A DNA stretch of 64,000 nt. Origin: Trichostrongylus colubriformis (lineage: Eukaryota; Nematoda; Chromadorea; Rhabditida; Trichostrongylidae). The notes beneath the pieces were generated by a model. The model was not told where the DNA came from and did not search any database. It was given only the letters and a program-made list of their open reading frames with translations. The translations under genes and the position numbers were made by a program. Position 1 is the stretch's first letter; each line of letters starts with the position of its first letter. The stretch covers positions 53,430,001 to 53,494,000 of the forward strand of contig OZ022256.1 in NCBI GenBank assembly GCA_963978905.1, written 5' to 3'. This document shows, in pieces, positions 11,563-21,774 of the stretch.

Positions 11563-12529
11563 CTAGAGAAATTTCAGTAACAATGAATCAATTTTTCTGA
11601 AGAATCTTGGGAATATCTCGCAAATTCGGCGAAAAAAACTTTCCTCAGCTGGCTTTTCTGAAGGTTTCTTCCTTCGCTTTAGAGATATGACACAGTTCAG
11701 GTAGTCATTCGAAAGCGACAACCTAGCAGACCCCGCCTCACCAAAACACACTCATATGGTCAAGTTTGAAGGAAGTTATGGCCATTTGAATAAAACACTT
11801 CAAAATTTTCCTCATCAAATCCTCATCTGGAAAGCCATATCGAGAACTAAGCAACCATTGGGGAAGGTAAACGGGCAATGGATAGATCTGAGGAAGTTAT
11901 TAGGAAAACAGTTTACAGGTGCTCGAAAGATAGGCTCTAGGTAAAGTTTGAACTATTTCCAAAATGCCGGAATTTAGTATGGGGAAGATACCGCGCTCCA
12001 TCGTGATCGCAGCCGTCGCCTGGCATGAGATCCTTAACTTCTCTAGATGTGTAGAGTATTCTGAATTATTGTTTAAAATTGTTCGATTATGAGGTAGAAG
12101 CGTGATGCAATCTGGAATCTAGGATTCATAGATTATATATCGAGTGTAGTGTTTTTGTGTCCATTTAGTTGTATATTGGTAGTGAGCATTTGAAAAATCG
12201 ACAAATGCTTAATTGATGGTTTTTGTGCAGAGAGAGGGGGGTCGTACTGGGCCCCCCTTTTTTTTTGGGGGGGGGGGGTCGTATTTTTTGAAAATTTTCC
12301 TCAACTGGACGCTTGACCCTGCTCCCAATCTTCCTAGTTCTGAGAGAAGAGAATCGCTGACCTGCCCGTTGGATGGGACAATGTTATAACATGCGATGGT
12401 AATCATATTGTTGGTTAGCTTTCATTATTTGATGAGTTGCAAAGTAAAACAGAAAAAAATCTCAACCCTATCAAAACTTTTCGATCCTTCTAATATTTTC
12501 ACCAGCAAGGATGGTACGTAGTATATAGC

Positions 12530-12640
12530 TAATTGTAAGACATAGTTTCGCAACGTGGCGTGCGGAGACGCGATGCGTGCGAGGTGACTCATACGCAGTT
12601 GGGTCCTAAGGAGATTACCGTGACTGCGCTTTATTTTGCA
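12530..12640. repeat. GC-rich dispersed repeat (GGGTCCTAA family)
   Basis: Contains GCAACGTGGCGTGCGGAG, then TTGGGTCCTAAGGAGATTACC. Relatives with GTTGGGTCCTAAAGCAATT or similar occur at 25437-25545 and 40662-40770, and the MITE at 20573 has GTTGGGTCTAAAAGCAATT. Confidence 0.4.
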
Positions 12641-12899
12641 CACTATCCAATAATTCCCACGACCCAGGATCTGAATACATAAGGCTCCCTGGCTGGCACG
12701 CAACGTGTCTTACACCACGCTTTGCGTAGCGCGTTCCTGTCCTGAGAATAATCTATTGGAGACGTGCGATAGAACTGTTTTCCCTCCACCAAGACCTTAT
12801 GCGGTGTATTCGTCCCGCCCAAATCCGACACTTCCAGCAACTTGTTATGGATTGCATGGAGAAATGGAAGGGTCCATCAACGAAAAGTGCTCCGCCTAC

Positions 12900-15800
12900 C
12901 TCATCATCCCGCAGCTGGTTTGTCAGAGAAGCTGTTGCGCTCATACGATTTGCTGCGCAATTGTCCTAAATAAGAACCTCGTCACTCAAAATGAAGCAGT
13001 ATAAGGTCATGAAGCTCAAGCTATGTAAATATTAAGCTATCATATAAAAAATCAGTATCATGTCGGGCTGATCAACCTTTCAATACTTCACTATCTTTCA
13101 AAAAAAAAGAGTTCCAAGAGGCATACATTGCCCTATCTCGAGGGCATCAGGAAGGTAGTTTGGTCCAGTATTGAATATGAAAATAGAGGTGCTCACAGTG
13201 CTCAGAGTGAAAAGGGGGGGGGGGCAAAGAAACGTCTAGGAACCCCAGAAGTAAAACTCTCATTCTGCTACTGACCCAAGTCGTAACTGATTGCATAGAC
13301 TGCTCTTAAATGCCACAGGGACCGATCAACATTTATCGAATATGTGCTCTATTATACAACACACGCAAGAAAATCGTTACTAGATTTATGGAAAGTTTGG
13401 GTAGTCGACTTCAACATTCTTATGAAGAACAATTTAATCTTCAAAAACTCCTTTCCCGTTTCCCTACATTACATTTTAGCTCAACCTCGCATTGCTTCTA
13501 AATAATTTCTTGTTAAAAAGTGTGAGAGGTCCTTAAATATTAACTTACTCTTCTGGAATCATTTCTGTGTGCATCAATTAGATTATGAAGACGAGTGGAG
13601 CTCATCGACAGTCGTCCGAATGCTGCATTTAGTGAAGGAGTGAGATCATTGACTGAATTCGCCGCTAGGTGGCTATAACTGGAATAAAAACTATGCAAAT
13701 TTTAGTCAAAAATAATAATCAATTTCCCAAAAGAACCTGACCTTCTTGAGAACGGCGAAAACGGTGTACGACAATCGAACTGTGGTAAGGCACTGCGAGT
13801 AGTATAGGCGGTATTATTAGAGGGTGTGGAGTTGATAGATGTAGGCATTGCTTGAAATGAGACCGCTGGACGTCGTAAATGATGATTAACTGAGAGTAGG
13901 GTAGGCGAATCGAATGGCGCATTACGGCGAACTATCCTGAACACAGTATATTAGTATAATTCAGAATATGGTAGAAATACAAGAGAAATAAAAAAGGAAA
14001 AGAAACAGAATGAGCATGCAAAATGAAGAATTCATGCAGTATGGGAGAGTGGTAGATGTGGATGAATGGGGAATTTTGATAGAAAAATTTTGCTAACTTC
14101 CTGAATGTATAGAAAATCAGTCCAATGGAGACCATCAGCATGAGAATGATAAATGCGAGAGCCGAGACACCTGACTTTTCCGCGTCCACGTGTCCCTTGA
14201 CGGGTGCGAAGAGACGCGCCACAAAATGCAGCTCGCATCGGCTGCCCCAATAACCGTGTGGGCAACTGAAATCAAACACTCGACTGGTACTCGATCAATA
14301 GGGTAGCATTTCTAGGTTTTTAACATCAATTTGACCACCTACAAGCTATGATTACATTGGTAGGGCTTAAATTTTTACATTCGAAAATGATTCTCCTACC
14401 CCGGTGACACGAACCGTGTGGTCGTATGATGGGAAAATGGGATGGGGAGCTATCTTGTAGCAATCATCCATATCTAGGCTTTGACGAGCACAGTTTCAGT
14501 TTCATCCACGCTGTAGCCTTTGCTTTGCACCGTCGCAATCTGCCTTGAAAGCATTTATCCAACAGCACTTAGTGAGCCCTCAGTGGCTGGCCCTCCACGA
14601 TCATTAGAGGAAAATCCCACCCTTATCACGTCGTTTGCAACTCAACACGGCCGTGATCGATTGTATTTCCCTAACTATATCTGCGGCGGGCAGTTCATGC
14701 TCTAACCAAAATCAGTCCTGATCTATTTTGCTCCATTTTGGAAGTTGTATTACCTATTATAACTACGTTGGCAGTTGTCCACGTCAATAAACGTAAACAT
14801 CTGAATATATATTTTGCATTCTAAGTAGATATAACTCACTGGCAGTTCACCGATCTGACTTCATAAGTGATTTCATCTATGTCAACAGTGCAGTTTCCAC
14901 CACGGTAGCACCATCCTGTTAAAAAAAACAATAACGGTTTAAGATAATGACAACCAGAAGTGTCTCGTACCGAAGTACCCAGTTATTAACAAAGTGGGCA
15001 GTGCGTTGGAAGCAGTGCTCATTCTACGCCCTGTTTGAGGTTTCCAGGCCTTGATCGTCATTGACCGAATTGACCTGGAGGCGTTAAGCCCCATTCTTCA
15101 GCACACGCGAGTGTGGTTATCACACCCTCAACGCTCTTCCACCAATAACCATCAAGGACTTTCACACTTCGCAATGAGCAAGAATGTACCTTTAATGAAT
15201 GTCAAGTGCAAGGGAACGTTGGGAGTTTCAACACGTTGACGATCGCGCCGTTTATACTCGTCTACTTGTCTGGCGCGTGGGTGCGCGCGCCTTTTTTTCG
15301 CACGCTCAGACACGTGAGACAGCATTCGTTATGCGAAGATCTCTCGTAGAAAAAAGCTCTTCTTTGCCATTATTTCTAGTTATAATTTTGTAGTGATGTA
15401 TTGTTTCCATATGTATCGGCTGTGACTGGAATGAAATTTGACAACATATGGCTCCCATTAATTAACCCTAGATGGAGATTCTTAGAGGTATAATAGCTTT
15501 TTAGTTCCACTTCAGAAGAGGTCATATGTGGCGAAAATCGCATTGAAAAATGCGGCTTGGGGTCTTATAGCGACCCCGCAGCTCGGCATGCCGTCATGCG
15601 GCCATGCGCCCGGGCGAGTCGCCGTCGAGAGGCGGGACAATGATCGCGGCTGGCTGGTTAAAACTCTGTCCTGTCTTCAGTCCACTCCGCTAGGGACGCA
15701 GAGGACGAGAGAGAGAAGGCGGATTTTTTTGTTCCTATTCCTCGGCTTTTTCGCAGTTTCATGTCGTTCTTTCTCTACTATTATATTGCTAAGCACTTCT

Positions 15801-17758
15801 ACTTCCGTAATCCCCCAATTAGCCAAATTTACCCCTCCCGGTGTCTTTAAATAAAAATAACTCAACAACCAGAGATGTGGTTTCAGACTAAATTTTTAAT
15901 AACAATGTATCTGCACGAAGGACACAAAATTTCGAAAAAAATGAACCAAAATCTAGAAGTGGATGTGTAAAAGTACTGTGGTACAACGTCGATCGCACGG
16001 TCGTCAACTTGTTAAACGCAAACCACTAAATTCACTTCATTCATTACATCTGTTTTTTCGTATCTTCTCTTTTTAATGAACAGGAAGATTCTCGCATCTG
16101 AAGCACTCAAGCAATCGTGCGTACCTTTGCATTTATGTTTTGAATGACGTCGTCGGGCTTCTTCAAGTCTATGATCCACTCGTATTGGTGCTGCAGTTCC
16201 ATAGATCATGTCTAGTTCTTCACTTTCACTTTCATCTTAATAAAACGATCTTTCAATTTTGGTTTGAAAGCATGGAAAGTCTTTGTTATAGGTGGAATAG
16301 CAAGGTTCTACACGAATTCCTATCAACAGTGTTCGTGTCATTCTAGAGGGGTGCACAGGAGGAACCGATGCGGTGTCGCGACGCACGCGGCATTTCAAAG
16401 GTGGGCGTGGAGGGGAGCTAAAGCCGAGAATCGCGCGGCACGATGCCTCATCAACTTCTCCCCCTTGCCTGACTCTACCTCAAAACTTTTTTTCTGAAAC
16501 GCCATCACAGTAAACGAACGAGTAGCACAGAGGTATCCGATCTTACCCGTGGCGGATTGGTTGCTGGATACCCGAAAAGGGAAGATGATAACCTGCCCTC
16601 ATTTACCGATGAAAACAATCTCAAAACACCTCGCATATATTGTCAATTGCTTTATGACCTTAATGGTTTGTTTTTCTCAAAATAGTACCTGCTTACCATC
16701 GGGTTCGTGGAGATCATTGGTTTCATGAGGTTGACGATGTTCTTTGTCTCTGTCGAGTTCATTTGATTGACCATGATCCAGGAGTTCAGGAGGATCGTCA
16801 ATCTAGAAACATTCATTAATGCTCTCTCAAGACAGTCATGAGAAGGGTTATCGTAAAGACGGTAAATAGAATCAGAGAAGACAGAAGGATTTCCTTCATT
16901 ATTTCAGGCGCTACTGGAGTTAGGAGGGCCGCTTGACAAAAGCATAAGTTGTGCCCAATTTCTGCTTATAGGCACCCTCAAGGTTATTTTATGCCTTTAT
17001 AAAGCTAACTAACTAAGAAAACGATTGAATCATCACTCCACTAGTATTTAACGAGGAATCTACTTCAACTGGACAAAGCAACCACTTACGCGTATTCGCC
17101 CAAGCAGGGAAAGGGAATCTCCTCTCCCAAGGCTTAGGCTAACTTAGGATAGAAAAAGCACGAATTTGTTTCATCGAAATCGTTTCTTCGTAAGATTCGA
17201 ACCCGATTTGGCAGCCGCTATGACTTCTCTGCGCTCTAACCATAGCGTCAGAGACGCAGAGCACAGTGCGCTGGCCCCCTAACTCCAGTAGCACCTATTT
17301 CAGAGCCAAAACCTCAAGACATCAAATTTACAGTGATGGACAATGTTACTATAAAATCAAGTGGATGGATAATGTTAAAGAAATCAAGTGACAATAAAAG
17401 TAGCAGGGATATGCAAAAATAGCAATCCCGTCAATAAGAGTTGAAGCCTTCTTTGAAATATCAGCTCTGATCGGGAGTGTTGTGTGCACCTACAGTAAAA
17501 GCGCTCGACAAACAAGTTCAGTACGGTGTGTGTAGAACCCTGTTTATGGTAAGGGATCCTTTTAGGCCGTGGTCATACTTCGCGCCCGACGCCGGCACCG
17601 GCGCGATGCGCAAAGTATAAACGCGTCCTTATAAGCTGAACTTATAATCTTGCCCATCAATCAACCCTGACCCACCTCATTCTTCATGGAGTCACTCGTC
17701 TCTAATGCTTGTGGTGGCTCTTTTCGTTCTTTCTTGAACCATGACGGGAGACATCCTT
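12900..17758 (-). CDS. EGF-domain single-pass membrane protein (EGF-ligand type)
   Basis: Eight exons: 17758-17676, 16802-16697, 16235-16125 (start uncertain, could be 16211 or 16190), 14915-14840, 14265-14098, 13936-13742, 13678-13549 and 12965-12900. All junctions keep phase. The protein has an acidic stalk (IDDPPELLDHGQSNEL), EEARRRHSK (possible processing site), then an EGF domain with six Cys spaced 3-5-15-1-8, closing CHCPHGYWGSRC (EGF signature C-x-C-x2-G-Y-x4-C). A hydrophobic helix (VSALAFIILMLMVSIGLIF) is followed by basic FRKIVRRN and a Ser/Thr-rich tail. EGFR-ligand function is inferred from this order; C1-C2 spacing (3) is shorter than usual for such ligands. The 5' end is not found: the first exon needs a phase-1 donor upstream. 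Confidence 0.75.
16908..17295 (-). mobile_element. hAT-like element with tRNA-like core, in EGF gene intron
   Basis: Ends GCGCTACTGGAGTTAGGAGG and, inverted, GGTGCTACTGGAGTTAGG. Perfect 8-bp duplication TATTTCAG (16900-16907 and 17296-17303). The minus strand reads ATGGTTAGAGCGC (D-arm/A-box-like) and about 35 nt later CGGGTTCGAATC (B-box). Same family as 8482-8881. It lies in the intron between exons 17676 and 16802. Confidence 0.7.
17562..17632. mobile_element. Short MITE, TTAGGCCG family, in EGF gene intron
   Basis: Starts TTAGGCCGTGGTCATAC, ends GTATAAACGCGTCCTTA, and folds as one GC-rich hairpin. Confidence 0.6.
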
Positions 17759-18109
17759 CTGAAATATAGTATAGATAGTATTACAACCGAACGCAAGACT
17801 ATATTGTACTTGTAGTCAAATTACTTAAAATAAGGGTACGTCGTATAATTGCTCATCAAGTTTACAAATAAATAAATTGTGAAGCATGAAGTAGTCTCTC
17901 GGCAAGACCATTACTAAAGTGCGTCTCGAGACCAAATCGAGGGCTTCATTCACGTCTACTACCAAACCATCCATAAATTTGACCGTTTTACTGCAATCAG
18001 ATCCACGGAGGGAACTTTGAAGAATACTGTCCAATCATTCAAAAAAATAGTAAATAAAAATACTAAAAGTAAAATTTAAAAAATAAAATGCGAAAAATAA
18101 TAATAAAAT

Positions 18110-18300
18110 ACTAGAAGTATTATAAAAATACTGTTAGAGTATATATGTCAGTATACAAATTCTATGCTGTGAGTGATATAAAAGTAAAAATAATAAGTAA
18201 TATGCTAAAAATAAAAATTAAATGTCCAGATTACTATAAAAGTACTGCTACTGGATATATGTCAATATACAAGTTTTATACTGTGAATGAAAAAAAGAAT
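18110..18300. repeat. Diverged tandem duplication, about 115 bp
   Basis: TATATGTCAGTATACAAATT near 18150 recurs as TATATGTCAATATACAAGTT near 18258, with similar AT-rich flanks. The surrounding 17825-18600 contains a 69-codon frame on the minus strand (MDGLVVDVNEALDL) that may be an upstream EGF-gene exon. I found no phase-matching donor for it. Confidence 0.6.
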
Positions 18301-18940
18301 GATCAATATGAGTAGCATCATACTGTTATATAAACCTACCTAAATTACGACCGAACAAAGAGTGTCTTTTTGTATTGCAAGATATTTTAAGGACTTCTTT
18401 TTAAAGTTCAAGTCATCGTTTGATCCGGGCGTTCCCCCACCCCCCCCCCCCCCCCCCGTCAGCAATCCAGCAGTGAACGAGTAGGATTATGGCTGGGACG
18501 TCGAAAATATCGATATCTAATAGTAATCACAGGTGTATTTCTCACCTAAAAGGCGCAATAATTTTTCGGGTACAGTCGGCTGTCGCATCGCAATGAGTAC
18601 GATGCGCTCTCCATTCGCGCATCACATGGCAACCCATTCCCGTCCGTACTTTCAATACAGCTTTTCGAGCCTTTGTTGAACTTCAGAGAAAGGAACAAAA
18701 AACACCAAACAGCTGCGCACTATCCAGCCCCGTATGGTGGCCAACCTCTCGAACGACAACGATCGAGAACACGACCGATTTTGCGAACGGAAATTCACAT
18801 CAAACCTTGGCTTACATTGGCTTTTCATGGGAAAGGCTTTAATATTGGTAATTCCAGTTGAGAAAGTGAATAAGTTTTGAATTCTCAGGGTGTTTTTTTG
18901 CGTAAAGAGGAACAGAAACGGAAGCCACCTGTGGAAATAT

Positions 18941-19388
18941 GTTTGTAGAAAATGTTTTAAATGCACACCCTTAATTTTATCATGGGTTAGGTAATGTATG
19001 ACAACAGGTTTTAATATTTACGCAAATATTTTACTAAGAAGCTAATTTTAGAGTACCACAATTCCTAAAGCGTTCGATTTCCATAATATTTACGTACAAT
19101 ATTTATTATTAATGTATATAACACTCGCTTATATTTTTCTTTTTCTGTTTTTCTCGTTTTTCTATAATTGTTTGTAGAAAAATGTTCTCAATACATACCG
19201 TTAATTTTATCATGGGTTATGGTATAGTATGACACCAAGTTTAAGTATTTTCGCAAATATTTTACTAAGAAGGTAATTTCAGAGTAACACGTTTCCTAAA
19301 GCTTTCGATTTATATAAGATTTACATGCAACATTCAATGATATAATTACTACAATATTATTATTATATATATAACATTCACTTACATA
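18941..19388. repeat. Diverged tandem duplication, about 200 bp
   Basis: Two units start GTTTGTAGAAAA(T) at 18941 and 19170. Both contain TTAATTTTATCATGGGTTA and CGCAAATATTTTACTAAGAA in the same order. Confidence 0.75.
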
Positions 19389-19479
19389 GTATAACATTTA
19401 TTTTCATATAAAGCTCTGTAACCAAGCGGAACGGAAACATTATATAAACAGAAAAGCCACAAAAGTGGGTGAAACTCAC

Positions 19480-19850
19480 GAGTATCTCGAATTTCAGTGA
19501 TTTGATAGAGAACCGGTATATACATAGATGCATATCCCCGGTGTATGAGGTATGTATCTCGATATGCCATAAATCTGTATGAGGCTCGAATCGGCTACGG
19601 ATACCCTCATCGTTTCGTGCATGCTCTCCACCACCTACGACCCCCTACGACCTTTGTCAATATCCAATTTACACATATTCAAACAGTGCCGACATGGCTG
19701 GCTGATCGAACCACCACCACCAGGAAAGGCCACGCACAAGTTGCTCGGCAGGCAGTGACCGAAATTGACCCTTGAAAATGGATCCTTACTTAACTTAATT
19801 TTTGCTTTTAAGTTTTGATATCGGCGAAGGGTGAATTCGTAACCTCCTAA
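19480..19850 (-). CDS. Two weak candidate exons
   Basis: Exon 19850-19655 follows GGGTTTAG and reads GYEFTLRRYQNLKAK then a Cys-containing stretch (HCLPSNLC, PCRHCLNMC), ending at GTCGTA. After a roughly 80-nt gap, exon 19574-19480 follows CATACAG and ends at a GTGAGT donor. Phase 1 fits the junction. They could be upstream exons of the EGF gene or of another gene. No product is recognised and composition is only moderately protein-like. Confidence 0.22.
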
Positions 19851-20572
19851 ACCCACAAAATCATAGGCGATTTTAGTGCAGGAAATCTTTGAAAAGGAAA
19901 ATTCTAGAAAAATCTGAATTCTTAATTCGAAAAATTGCGGATGCTTTAAGAGGGTGGTGCACCCTCATTAATACTGTTTGATAAGAATAGCAATGATCTG
20001 TACGGCCACAATCACAGGATCCATCTGAAACTACGGACCAGAATCAGTTCCCACCGGGTTGAGCCATGCTTTTCACTCTTGATGGAGAATTAAATTATGA
20101 TTATTAGAATTAAGTATTAGGGTATAATTACTAGGAAATTATTCACCACTCCTCTCTCTTTCTATTTCACTCAGCCACTCGTATAAGTCAGAAATGCAAA
20201 CTATCTATCTAAAAAAAAGACTGATGAGATTTCCTCCATACAGAGATTGTTCGCGTAAAAGTAGCACCAGGGAATATGAGATCACCAACTTCTGCCTAAT
20301 GAAATCAATTCCCATTTTAGCATGTCATTTTCGACACAGGAATAAATGAACAAACAAATAGGTAAAATATAAGTATAAAAAAGAATAAATAAAAATAAAT
20401 AAAACAAAACTCTCGACTTCTAGATGAGCCCGAGTCCCCCACCCAACGCTCCGCAACGCCATCGTCGTTCTTCATTGTAATATTTACAATCAGCGCCATC
20501 ATATGTGTGTATGTGTGGATGTGATTATGGTTTTAAAATAATGGTCACTCACATCCCATAGCCTCGAGTGCA

Positions 20573-20812
20573 CGGATGTGTACCTTTATGTCAGGATTTC
20601 GCATCATGGTGTGTCGCAAGCGAAGCGATGCGGACGAGCTGAACGCGCTGTTGGGTCTAAAAGCAATTACAAGCTTCCTGTGTATGGCGGCCATAGCATT
20701 ACCGTGTGTAATCGCCCTGAGACCCAACTCTGGCGCCGAGCATAGCTCGCACACACCGCTTTGCACGCCGCTCGTCATGGTGCGAAATCCTGACATATGG
20801 ATTTTTGACATT
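20573..20812. mobile_element. MITE, relative of 216-434
   Basis: The left end has GTGTACCTTTATGTCAGGAT and TTTCGCATC; the right end has GGTGCGAAATCCTGACAT, its inverse. The interior includes GTTGGGTCTAAAAGCAATT, shared with the GGGTCCTAA repeat family. Confidence 0.55.
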
Positions 20813-20820
20813 TTTTTTTT

Positions 20821-20868
20821 TGCTTATCCCATAGCACTCACACGTTATACGTGTGAGTGCTGATAAGC
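20821..20868. repeat. Strong hairpin
   Basis: AGCACTCACACG (20833-20844) pairs perfectly with CGTGTGAGTGCT (20850-20861) around TTATA. The stem extends through GCTTATC/GATAAGC with a CCAT bulge on the left. Confidence 0.85.
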
Positions 20869-20911
20869 TATGGTAAATATACCATTCAAAAGCTGAGTTA
20901 GGGTGAAGATG

Positions 20912-20984
20912 GTGTCGGTAGTGTAATGGATTAGCACATATCCCCGGAAAGGATGAAGTGCGGGTTCGAGTCCCGTCCGGCACC
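20912..20984 (+). tRNA. tRNA-like sequence, probably not functional
   Basis: A full cloverleaf can be drawn: acceptor GTGTCGG/CCGGCAC, U8, D-stem GTGT/GCAC, anticodon stem TATCC/GGATG, T-stem GCGGG/CCCGT and loop TTCGAGT. An A-box-like TAGTGTAATGG and a perfect B-box GGTTCGAGTCC are present. The anticodon loop is CCGGAAA, giving GGA (Ser) but with C at position 33 instead of U, and the short variable arm does not fit tRNA-Ser. Inverted repeats GCTGAGTTAGGG (20892-20903) and CCCATAACTCAGC (20995-21007) flank it. I read it as a tRNA-derived relic or cassette. Confidence 0.45.
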
Positions 20985-21774
20985 GAAGCTTTTGCCCATA
21001 ACTCAGCATCCTTGTAGTAACCTGACATATGGGTTCACCCCCCAATACGCCCCGGAAAGCAGTAGGGTGCTCAATGATGGCCAAAAACGTGAAAAACGTG
21101 GCAAACACGGTACCTTGACAAGGGAGACGTCCATTAATCTCAAAAACAGAATATAACAGCCACAATACGTCCAAGTAGACCATTCTCTCAGAGGAACCAG
21201 AGCATTATTGGATGGGATGAGGGAAGGGGCGTCAAAAAAATCAGCTCACTCATTTATAGATTAGCTTTAGTACGGGATGACTCATCAGGAATGATCAAAG
21301 ATGATGATGCATCGTCTCACTGGATCCCCCGAAGGTCCAGTATTTACATAAACTATCAGCGCTGTAAATAAGTGATGAGTAATAAAAACCAGAGTGAGGA
21401 TGATTTCAAAACATGTGAACTTGCAAAGTTAGTAAGCTTCTTTGTTACTTTTACCCATTCTTTTCTTACCAATCGGGGGTTAACTTTTCGTATGTTTGCA
21501 CGTGTGACTGATGTTTGCGTTTGTGTATGTCTGACCTCAGCTCTTTCTTTCTCACTCTTATCCCCTTCGCAGTTTGATCTTCCCTCAGATTTCGTGAGAT
21601 AATTTTAAAGTTTCAAAAATATCTAGATTGTTGTCTGTATGAGTGCTAAGCTAGTTTTTGGAGGCCCAATCATACCAGGGTATAGATTCGATGCGGTGAA
21701 GGAATCGAATAATATTCGGTTATAAAAAATTTTTGCAAGACTTTTTGTAATCTTCCTTTTCTAAGCATCTTTAC

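Noticed and set aside
15528..15854. 108-codon plus-strand frame
   Set aside because: Lies in an intron of the EGF gene on the other strand; its end (CCGGTGTCTTTAAA) recurs at 63652, so this is probably repeat sequence.
20912..20984. Functional tRNA-Ser(GGA)
   Set aside because: Short variable arm and C33 are inconsistent with a working serine tRNA; kept only as tRNA-like.
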